Part shown: positions 1-5,285 of the stretch, one piece after another
Layout of the letters: each line of letters opens with the position of its first letter
Numbering within the stretch: position 1 is the stretch's first letter
From: CAIRNS01 sp049508565
GTDB taxonomy: Bacteria > Elusimicrobiota > Endomicrobiia > Endomicrobiales > CAIRNS01
Direction: 5' to 3'
DNA: 17,339 bases
NCBI GenBank assembly: GCA_049508565.1
Contig: JBELAT010000022.1
Span: 1-17,339, forward strand
Notes under the pieces: generated by a model
Databases searched by the model: none
Told to the model about the DNA's origin: nothing
What the model saw: the letters and a program-made list of their open reading frames with translations, nothing else
Made by a program: the position numbers and the translations under genes

Positions 1-480
1 CAGCTTGCGAAGCCAGTAGGACACTATTGCTTGTTTCAGCTTCAATCCTGCAACAATGGTGCTTCGCCCTATGGGTTGATGTTGTTTTATAAAGATAATT
101 ATTTCATTCCTCGCTTCTTTCGAAGCACGTTTTTATTTGATTCGGTTGCAGTCGTAACTGGTGCAGCCTCAAGAGTATACGATGTACAACGACCTATGCC
201 ATGACGCACGAGCAAACCATGTTCGACAAGAGCGGACAGTTCCTGCCTGCAATACGTGAATCGCAACGTGTCAGACGGCAAAATTCAGGATTTGTAATGC
301 GCTGGCGGTGTTTAACGTACGCACGTACGAAGCCCTGCCGTTCTGAGAGTTCAATATCAGAAAACTGTTCAAGCCACGATAGAGTTTCCGCATTTAGAAA
401 CGTAGTATTTGTGCTGATAACACGGAATTGATTTCTCGAATGTAAAACCGTGGTTTTGGACAGTGGCAATCGCCTGTTGG
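1..480 (-). pseudogene. Remnant of an AlbA_4/RecG-like ATP-binding protein, C-terminal winged-helix part, two frameshifts, cut by the window edge
   Basis: The coding signal runs from about 480 down to base 1 but switches frame twice. The first part (about 470-255) contains NQFRVIS...LSWLEQFSDIELSERQ...RITNPEFCRLTRCDSR. After a switch at about 241-260 it continues as RQELSALVEHGLLVRHGIGR...SYTL. After a second switch at about 105-135 it continues as EIIIFIKQHQPIGRSTIV and on to SYWLRKL at base 1. Read together, these pieces match my recollection of the C-terminal tandem winged-helix region of AlbA_4 (Schlafen-like/RecG-like) ATP-binding proteins. Both switches fit loss of one base each. The N-terminal nucleotide-binding part is missing: upstream sequence (about 600-480) is open in the first frame but does not resemble the family. 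Two independent shifts make a decayed gene likelier than one sequencing error. The family call is from pattern memory only. Confidence 0.6.
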
Positions 481-487
481 AGTCCAC

Positions 488-604
488 CCATAGCGACGTA
501 TCTACGGTCTGAGAACCTCCACGGTCAGGAAGGGTGCATTTGTTTTGCGTAAGCAGATCGGCTGAATATAAGTGTTAACGAATTTACTTTGAAACACTAT
601 CGAT
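488..604. other. Spacer between the nucleotidyltransferase gene and the pseudogene
   Basis: No gene is seen here. The minus strand has a weak dyad (AGTGTT / AACACT, about 571-597) just after the nucleotidyltransferase stop, but no T-run follows, so I do not call a terminator. Confidence 0.4.
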
Positions 605-1072
605 TCAATCCCTTTTGCTTAACTTTTTTAATCGAATTAAGTCTTTTGTATCTTGATCTCTTCCAAAATATTCTTTTAATTTGATTAAATCATCTTTGGC
701 GATAAAATACGCTTGTGTCCCTTTAAAGGTTCCAATATTTTTACGAGAAAATGCTTCTTCAAATGACATTTTTCCTTGCATATTGAAAATATCAATTCTA
801 TTCGGTGCTTGACCAATAAAGAATATTTCTTTATCTCCCATTAGTTCATTTTTATCGATATCTAACCCACAAAAATCTTTTATTGCGGCCACACAACGTT
901 CTGCATTTGACTCTGTTTTTCTAATCCAAAAATCTATATCCTGTGTTTCCCTTGCTATTTTTGTATGAAAGATCGTAGAATATGCGCCAATAATAATATA
1001 GTCCACCTTGTTTTTATTAAGGAGATCTATAAAATCTCTGTAATCATTTTCAACGTGTTTTTCTTCTGCCAT
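605..1072 (-). CDS. Minimal nucleotidyltransferase-fold protein (MNT/AbiEii-like)
   Basis: This 155-residue protein has the look of a small polymerase-beta-fold nucleotidyltransferase. It has a G29-A-Y-S turn after a hydrophobic strand (DYIIIGAYS), an acidic pair D45-x-D47 in TQDIDFWI, a candidate third acidic residue D94 in NRIDIF, and a C-terminal helix with LIKLKEYFGRDQDTKDLIRL as seen in AbiEii/DUF6036-type relatives. The substrate is unknown. Known relatives include toxin or antitoxin components and antibiotic-modifying enzymes, but nothing here decides between them. I chose the ATG at 1072 because AGGTG sits 6 nt upstream. The same frame stays open to a TTG at 1111 and an ATG at 1102, so up to 13 more residues are possible. 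It overlaps the upstream small gene by 23 nt. The DNA is clearly more AT-rich than the rest of the window, which suggests acquisition by transfer. Confidence 0.75.
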   Translation of the reverse strand: MAEEKHVENDYRDFIDLLNKNKVDYIIIGAYSTIFHTKIARETQDIDFWIRKTESNAERCVAAIKDFCGLDIDKNELMGDKEIFFIGQAPNRIDIFNMQGKMSFEEAFSRKNIGTFKGTQAYFIAKDDLIKLKEYFGRDQDTKDLIRLKKLSKRD

Positions 1073-1259
1073 AGGTACACCTATTGACTCGCTGAGTTTC
1101 ATTACTACCAAAGAGGCCTCTTCTTGTGTCTCGTATCTTACCTAATATATTGAGGGCTGATTCAAAATCTTTTGCAATATTTAACGATTCTATTTCTTCA
1201 TGTGTTCCCGTTCCGTAGATTATTTCATGACCATTTTTTATTACTCTGTTTATTTTCAT
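1050..1259 (-). CDS. Small hypothetical protein coupled to the nucleotidyltransferase
   Basis: I do not recognise this 69-residue protein. Residues 1-48 look like a compact folded domain: a short strand region (INRVIKNGHEIIYG), then a helical part (HEEIESLNIAKDFESALNILGKIRDTRR). The last 20 residues are basic and low in hydrophobics, and they overlap the next gene. At residue 50 the reading could pass into the nucleotidyltransferase frame, giving LVVMKLSESIGVPM, which looks more protein-like than the annotated tail. A frameshift or a different true C-terminus is therefore possible. The ribosome binding site is weak (a GGA a few bases before ATG). It is first in a two-gene unit behind a good promoter. 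Pairs of a small protein with a minimal nucleotidyltransferase often act together, but partner function here is inference. Confidence 0.55.
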   Translation of the reverse strand: MKINRVIKNGHEIIYGTGTHEEIESLNIAKDFESALNILGKIRDTRRGLFGSNETQRVNRCTYGRRKTR

Positions 1260-1314
1260 GGTTTTCCAGTTTTATTAGTCCATTCCCCATATTATATACG
1301 AACTTTGTCTGCTT

Positions 1315-1343
1315 ATTTTATAATACTCTCCGACGGAAGTCAA
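1315..1343 (-). promoter_or_regulatory. Sigma-70-type promoter for the small protein/nucleotidyltransferase unit
   Basis: On the minus strand a -35 box TTGACT (1338-1343) is followed after exactly 17 bp by a -10 box TAAAAT (1315-1320). The expected start is near 1308, leaving a leader of about 50 nt before the ATG at 1259. A second TATAAT (1291-1296) has no -35 at suitable spacing. The -35 lies inside the last unit of the CTTG array. Confidence 0.6.
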
Positions 1344-1399
1344 GTTCAAGCCCAGTCAAGTTCAGTCAAGAGCAAGCGTCAAGCCAAGGGCCAGTCAAG
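1338..1399 (-). repeat. Degenerate CTTG/CTTGAC array
   Basis: Read on the minus strand, eight CTTG units occur in 62 bases (plus-strand CAAG at 1341, 1347, 1357, 1367, 1373, 1380, 1385 and 1396). Five of them extend to CTTGAC. Unit spacing varies between 5 and 11 nt, so this is not a clean tandem repeat. The unit nearest the genes supplies the -35 box of the promoter. It may be a slippage-generated repeat, a cluster of protein sites, or a family of dispersed repeats; I cannot tell which from one copy. Confidence 0.65.
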
Positions 1400-1471
1400 T
1401 GTGAAGTTATTAATTTTTGTTATATGCCCAGCAAAGTAAATATATAAATCGATAACAATGTGGTCGTACAT
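1379..1471 (-). CDS. Possible 30-residue small ORF with a strong ribosome binding site
   Basis: An ATG at 1471 lies 9 nt after AAGGAGG (plus-strand CCTCCTT at 1481-1487), the best Shine-Dalgarno match in this end of the window. The 30-codon frame begins MYDHIVIDLYIYFAG, is hydrophobic at the front, and stops inside the CTTG array. It resembles nothing I know. It could be a leader peptide for the unit below, the 5' stump of a lost gene, or chance. No promoter is evident upstream. The rest of the 1260-1548 stretch holds the promoter and array listed separately; I see no other gene there. Confidence 0.25.
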   Translation of the reverse strand: MYDHIVIDLYIYFAGHITKINNFTLDWPLA

Positions 1472-1548
1472 ATGGATCAGCCTCCTTCACGTTTCATAAC
1501 GACCCTCATGCTGCTTCTGCCATTTTTCAAAAGTTACAATCAAAATAA

Positions 1549-1600
1549 AAGGACTCGGAAGAATCCTTTACCTCACAGCAAGAATTACTTCCGAGTCCTT
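1549..1600 (-). terminator. Intrinsic terminator after glnN
   Basis: A perfect 13-bp inverted repeat (arms 1549-1561 and 1588-1600, AAGGACTCGGAAG / CTTCCGAGTCCTT) with a 26-nt loop is followed on the minus strand by a T-rich run (TTATTTT). It lies 36 nt after the glnN stop. A smaller stem (GTGCT-ATT-AGCAC with an outer GTTGT/ACAAC) lies between the stop and this terminator, at about 1606-1630. Confidence 0.85.
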
Positions 1601-1636
1601 AAGAAGTTGTAGTGCTATTAGCACAACAACAATTAC

Positions 1637-3739
1637 TTAATAAATGAACAGCATTTCAGCATACGACGGCACCGGCCAGAGATCGCGAGGAACAACTTCT
1701 TCCAGCGGATCAATCACCGCGCGCAGAGCGAGCATTCCATCAAGCATCGCCTCAAGCGAATGACCACCGTACAGATCTTCCAGTTTTTTTGATGCGCTAA
1801 AAGCCTGATCTATAAGGGTCGAAACTTTTTCGAGCATAACGCCGGTCTGACCTGACTGATGCCCTGCACTTTTGAGGCTTGTCACTGTTTGTGCCAAATC
1901 ATTCTGGTACCGGATAGCCGCGGGAATGAGGAGCGTTTTCGCCATATCAAGCGCCACGCCAGTTTCGAATTTAACTATTTTTTCATATTGTTCCTTGTAA
2001 GCTTCGTACCGCGACATGATCTCCGTGCGCGACAAAACTTTATGTTTCTCAAACAATTTAATCGCCGGTTCTTTAACTGTCTCAGCAAGCGCTTCGGGCG
2101 TGTTCTTAAGGTTCGGCAGACCGCGTTTGGCAGCTTCTTTATGCCATTCTTCGGTATAGTTATCGCCGTTGTAGATTACCCGTTTGTGCTTTTTAACGAG
2201 CTTCTGAAGAACTCCCTGCAACGCTACATTAAATGCTTTGCCGGATTTGACCGCCGCTTCTATGTCAGTACAAATCTCATCGATTGCATCGGTAACAATC
2301 GTGTTGAGCATGATATTAGGGCCGGCGCAGTTCTGGTTGGATCCCACTGCACGGAACTCAAATTTGTTGCCGGTGAACGCAAACGGTGACGTCCGGTTAC
2401 GATCCGTCACATCCTTGTCAAGCTTTGGCAATGATGAAACACCGACCTCAAGAATCCCTTTGCTCTTGGAGCTGGTGGCACCGCCTTTTTCGATTTGTTC
2501 AATAATATCCGTCAGCTGATCGCCAAGGAATATGGATATGATAGCCGGCGGTGCTTCATTGGCACCCAGACGATGGTCGTTTCCGGCTGTGGCGACACCG
2601 GCGCGCAAAAGACCGGCATTTGTATCGATTGCTTTCATAAGCGCACACACAGTGGTTATAAACACTGCGTTATCGTGCGGGTTATCTCCAGGGTTCAACC
2701 AGTTCTTTCCATCGGGACCGACAACTGACCAGTTGTTGTGTTTTCCAGAACCATTGATTCCGGCAAACGGTTTTTCATGCAGGAGACACACAAACCCGTG
2801 TTTTTCCGCAACCTGGCGCATGATTTCCATCGCTATCATATTATGGTCAACAGCAATGTTAAGCTCTTCAAACACCGGCGCGAGCTCAAATTGTGCCGGG
2901 GCGACTTCATTATGACGGGTTTTTGCGGGAATACCCAATCTCCAAAGCTCGTTGTCAAGATCTTCCATAAACGATATGACACGGCCCTTTATGGCGCCGA
3001 AATAATGATCTTCCATCTGCTGGTGTTTCGCGGGACGGCGACCGTAGAGGGTGCGACCGGTCTGGACAAGATCAAGGCGCTGGGCATAATATTCTTTGTC
3101 TATAAGGAAATATTCCTGTTCGACTCCCAGGGTCGAATACGGGCGGACACCTTTGGATTTAACGCCAAACAAGTCGGCCATACGGTATACCTGCGCGGCA
3201 AGTGCATCAATCGAACGCAATAGAGGTGTTTTTTTATCGAGCGCTTCACCATGATAGGAGTAGAACGCAGTGGGAATACACAGAACTGACGTATCATCAG
3301 CTTCTTTAATGAAAGCCGGGCTGGTCGGATCCCATGCCGTATAACCCCGCGCTTCAAAAGTAGCCCGGAGACCGCCGGAAGGAAAGCTGGACGCATCCGG
3401 CTCGCCCTGGGTCAATTCTTTACCTGAAAACTTCATTTCCACACCGCCATTGCCATCAGGAGAAATAAATGAATCGTGTTTTTCCGCGGTCGTACCAGTC
3501 AATGGTTGAAACCAGTGAGTAAAATGTGTTGCGCCTTTAGCCAGTGCCCATTTGAGCATCGCGCCGGCTACTTCATCGGCTATTTTAGGATCGAGCGGCT
3601 GACGGCAGTTAACCGTCGCGGCAAGAAGAGCGTAGGATTTGGGTGTAAGATACTTCTTCATTGTTTTCAAGTTGAAAACATTTTCCCCAAAGATTTTTTC
3701 AACGGACGAACTAGGCTTCTTTTCGGCACCATTCTTCAT
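1637..3739 (-). CDS. glnN: Type III glutamine synthetase (GlnN)
   Basis: This enzyme makes glutamine from glutamate, ammonia and ATP in the cytoplasm. The 700-residue length fits the GSIII class (about 700-730) and not GSI (about 450). Visible blocks are the GSIII N-terminal region with GATHFTHWFQPLTGTTAEKH (residues 69-88), the metal/glutamate strand GVEQEYFLID (205-214), RHNEVAPAQFELAP (275-288), the ammonium-side NGSGKHNNWS (329-338), HRLGANEAPP, the NRTSPFAFTGNKFEFRAVGS arginine block, and a long helical C-terminal extension typical of GSIII. I chose the ATG at 3739 because AGGGGAAG lies just upstream; the frame stays open 22 codons further with no ribosome site. The gene is isolated: the rpsI terminator lies before it and its own terminator after it. 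No nitrogen-control operator is obvious. Confidence 0.95.
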   Translation of the reverse strand: MKNGAEKKPSSSVEKIFGENVFNLKTMKKYLTPKSYALLAATVNCRQPLDPKIADEVAGAMLKWALAKGATHFTHWFQPLTGTTAEKHDSFISPDGNGGVEMKFSGKELTQGEPDASSFPSGGLRATFEARGYTAWDPTSPAFIKEADDTSVLCIPTAFYSYHGEALDKKTPLLRSIDALAAQVYRMADLFGVKSKGVRPYSTLGVEQEYFLIDKEYYAQRLDLVQTGRTLYGRRPAKHQQMEDHYFGAIKGRVISFMEDLDNELWRLGIPAKTRHNEVAPAQFELAPVFEELNIAVDHNMIAMEIMRQVAEKHGFVCLLHEKPFAGINGSGKHNNWSVVGPDGKNWLNPGDNPHDNAVFITTVCALMKAIDTNAGLLRAGVATAGNDHRLGANEAPPAIISIFLGDQLTDIIEQIEKGGATSSKSKGILEVGVSSLPKLDKDVTDRNRTSPFAFTGNKFEFRAVGSNQNCAGPNIMLNTIVTDAIDEICTDIEAAVKSGKAFNVALQGVLQKLVKKHKRVIYNGDNYTEEWHKEAAKRGLPNLKNTPEALAETVKEPAIKLFEKHKVLSRTEIMSRYEAYKEQYEKIVKFETGVALDMAKTLLIPAAIRYQNDLAQTVTSLKSAGHQSGQTGVMLEKVSTLIDQAFSASKKLEDLYGGHSLEAMLDGMLALRAVIDPLEEVVPRDLWPVPSYAEMLFIY

Positions 3740-3767
3740 ATACTTCCCCTTTCGTTGATACAGATAT

Positions 3768-3793
3768 ATTGTACAAACTTTTTTTTCCTGAGA
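3768..3793 (-). promoter_or_regulatory. Weak candidate promoter of glnN
   Basis: A -10-like TACAAT (3768-3773, minus strand) lies about 30 nt before the glnN start and downstream of the rpsI terminator. The only -35-like hexamer (TTCAAT, near 3794) is at poor spacing. A promoter must lie between the terminator and the ATG, but its exact place is uncertain. It could depend on an activator or another sigma factor. Confidence 0.3.
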
Positions 3794-3810
3794 ATTGAAT
3801 CGCACAAATA

Positions 3811-3858
3811 AAAAACGACGTCCTCAGAGCACTTCATTATGCTTTTGAGGACGTCGTT
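3811..3858 (-). terminator. Intrinsic terminator of the rplM-rpsI operon
   Basis: A perfect 13-bp inverted repeat (arms 3814-3826 and 3846-3858, AACGACGTCCTCA / TGAGGACGTCGTT) closes a 19-nt loop that can add an inner AGCA/TGCT stem. On the minus strand it ends in TTTTTATTT. It lies about 67 nt after the rpsI stop and isolates glnN from the ribosomal operon. Confidence 0.9.
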
Positions 3859-3925
3859 GTCCTAACCTTATTAAAGAACCTACGCGGAAGCCAAATTATA
3901 GCGCTTCGCATAAAACTTGTCAAGA

Positions 3926-4324
3926 TTACCGTTTTGAGAACTGGAACCGTTTTCTTGCTTTGGGCTGTCCTGATTTTTTACGTTCAACCATGCGGGGATC
4001 GCGGGTTAACAATTCTTCTTTTCGCAAAACCTGTTTTGTCGTAGGATCCATTTGCAAAATCGCCCGGGCTATACCATGTCGTACCGCACCTGCCTGGCCC
4101 GTAATGCCACCACCGGTTGTAGTAACCAGAAAATCATATTGAGTGCTCGCCGGAAAAACCTCCAGCGGTTTAAGAACTTGTTTTTTGTGGCGGTCAAGTC
4201 CGTGGAAATAATCGTCAAGCGGTTTGCCGTTAATGATTATCTTGCCGTTGCCGGGAATGATCTGTACCCGCGCAGATGCGTCTTTGCGCCGTCCGGTTCC
4301 CCGAAACAAATTTGTTTGCTCCAT
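3926..4324 (-). CDS. rpsI: 30S ribosomal protein S9
   Basis: S9 is a small-subunit protein whose C-terminal tail reaches the P-site tRNA. The 132-residue length is normal. Recognisable parts are the opening GTGRRKDASARVQI (10-23), GNGKIIINGKPLDDYF, the core TTTGGGITGQAGAVRHGIAR, and the basic tail ending KARKRFQFSKR. A GGAG lies 10 nt before the ATG, slightly far but usable. It follows rplM by 23 nt, the near-universal L13-S9 pairing, so both are made from one short transcript that ends at the terminator after this gene. Confidence 0.97.
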   Translation of the reverse strand: MEQTNLFRGTGRRKDASARVQIIPGNGKIIINGKPLDDYFHGLDRHKKQVLKPLEVFPASTQYDFLVTTTGGGITGQAGAVRHGIARAILQMDPTTKQVLRKEELLTRDPRMVERKKSGQPKARKRFQFSKR

Positions 4325-4347
4325 AGTAATGATTCTCCTCTGACCGA

Positions 4348-4806
4348 TTATTTATCTGAAGCTGGTTGTTGTGTTGCCACCGCAAACTGCGCGCTGTGCG
4401 GATGCTCTTTGCCACGATACACCTTTAAACGGGTAATCTGACGTGCTGCAAGCTTGTTCTTGGGAAGCATGCCCTTGACTGCCAGCCGGATGGCTTTTTC
4501 CGGACTGTCAATCATCAAACGCGCATACGGGGTATAACTGTCTCCGCCGGGAAACCCGGAATGACGAAACGCTATTTTCTGATTAATCTTATTACCGGTC
4601 AGGACCACCTTGCTGGCATTGGTTACCACCACAAAGTCACCGCAATCAATGGTATTACAATAGGTCCGCTTTAATTTACCGCGTAACGTGTCGGCAACCA
4701 TAGTTGCCAGACGCCCTAGAACTTTGCCGTCGGCGTCGACTATATGCCATTTCCGTTTAATTTGTCCGACTTTCGGAAGAAACGTTTTTGCATTTGAGTT
4801 GATCAT
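4348..4806 (-). CDS. rplM: 50S ribosomal protein L13
   Basis: L13 is an early-assembling large-subunit protein. The 152-residue product shows KWHIVDADGKVLGRLATMVA (19-38), GDFVVVTNASKVVLTGNKINQK, HSGFPGG, PEKAIRLAVKGMLPKN and LKVYRGKEHPHSAQ, all family landmarks. An unusual point is the segment that in most L13 proteins reads like TPHVDTGDF, which here is CNTIDCGDF with two cysteines. The ATG at 4806 is preceded by AGAGGGG. The mRNA leader is only about 25 nt long from the promoter, so there is no room for a structured L13 autoregulatory leader of the kind known in Bacillota. Confidence 0.97.
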   Translation of the reverse strand: MINSNAKTFLPKVGQIKRKWHIVDADGKVLGRLATMVADTLRGKLKRTYCNTIDCGDFVVVTNASKVVLTGNKINQKIAFRHSGFPGGDSYTPYARLMIDSPEKAIRLAVKGMLPKNKLAARQITRLKVYRGKEHPHSAQFAVATQQPASDK

Positions 4807-4838
4807 AAAATTAACCCCTCTTTGATTTTGAGCTGTCT

Positions 4839-4868
4839 ATTATAAGAAATTATTGCCACTCCCGTCAA
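4839..4868 (-). promoter_or_regulatory. Sigma-70 promoter of rplM-rpsI
   Basis: The -35 box is TTGACG (4863-4868) and the -10 box a perfect TATAAT (4839-4844), 18 bp apart on the minus strand. Transcription should begin near 4831, about 25 nt before the rplM ATG. This is the strongest promoter match in the window, as expected for ribosomal proteins. Confidence 0.85.
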
Positions 4869-4887
4869 GGGGGTAGTTCAAAATAGC

Positions 4888-4905
4888 GCATAAACAAATT
4901 TATGC
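4888..4905. repeat. Perfect short dyad upstream of the rplM promoter
   Basis: GCATAAA-CAAA-TTTATGC is a perfect 7-bp inverted repeat with a 4-nt centre, 20 bp upstream of the rplM -35 box. No T-run follows on either strand, so it is not a standard terminator. It could be an operator-like site or a weak hairpin at the end of the rpsA-fmdB message. Confidence 0.4.
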
Positions 4906-5020
4906 TCTACAAACAGGATGGTTCATGTTCCAGTTAAAAGGTTACGGCATGTAAATAAAGATGCACCAGTGAGCCGGGATGCTAACACTCCCACAGTTTC
5001 AACTCTAGATACCAGACGTA

Positions 5021-5058
5021 GCGCTTTTTCTGGAAACGTCAGATGTATATCAAAGCGC
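5021..5058 (-). other. Possible weak hairpin after fmdB
   Basis: GCGCTTT (5052-5058, minus strand) pairs with AAAGCGC (5021-5027), and an overlapping GACGT/ACGTC pairing competes with it. There is no T-run, so termination here is unproven. The rest of 4906-5066 shows no recognisable gene, apart from the in-frame open stretch after the fmdB stop described in the findings. Confidence 0.3.
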
Positions 5059-5066
5059 CACCCTAC

Positions 5067-5285
5067 CTATTGATGATGGCAACAGGAGGAGCATTTGTGG
5101 GAAGAGCCACACTCAAACCCAGGAGAGTTCTCGGCTGCGCACCCGGAACTGGGGGACGCGAAAACTGACAACAACCGTTCCAGATCCTGACCCTGACAGT
5201 GCGGGCACACCGGCTTTTCACCGCCAAGTATAAGCACTTCTATCTTTTTATTACACTTCCTGCAGCGAAACTCGTACAGCGGCAT
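5067..5285 (-). CDS. FmdB-type zinc-ribbon protein
   Basis: This 72-residue protein starts MPLYEFRCRKC and carries two CxxC knuckles, C8/C11 and C27/C30, the zinc-ribbon pattern of the FmdB/CxxC_CxxC_SSSS family. The family is widespread and often described as a putative regulatory protein, but its biochemical role is poorly known. The tail from residue 46 is rich in serine, cysteine and histidine (GCAAENSPGFECGSS, then KCSSCCHHQ), as in many members, and could bind further metal. Its ATG overlaps the rpsA stop by one base (TAATG), so translation is probably coupled to S1. The reading frame stays open for 47 codons after its TAG stop. Confidence 0.85.
   Translation of the reverse strand: MPLYEFRCRKCNKKIEVLILGGEKPVCPHCQGQDLERLLSVFASPSSGCAAENSPGFECGSSHKCSSCCHHQ

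Noticed and set aside
1338..1399. CRISPR array
   Set aside because: Units are only 4-6 nt with irregular 5-11 nt spacing; there are no repeats of CRISPR length and no cas genes.
1859..3223. Long plus-strand open frames opposite glnN
   Set aside because: They are antisense to a gene with full-length family motifs and have no family resemblance of their own.
3740..3805. Longer N-terminus for glutamine synthetase
   Set aside because: It would start upstream of the likely promoter -10 and has no ribosome site; ATG 3739 is preceded by AGGGGAAG.
4807..4830. L13-type autoregulatory RNA leader
   Set aside because: The promoter leaves a leader of only about 25 nt, too short for a structured element.
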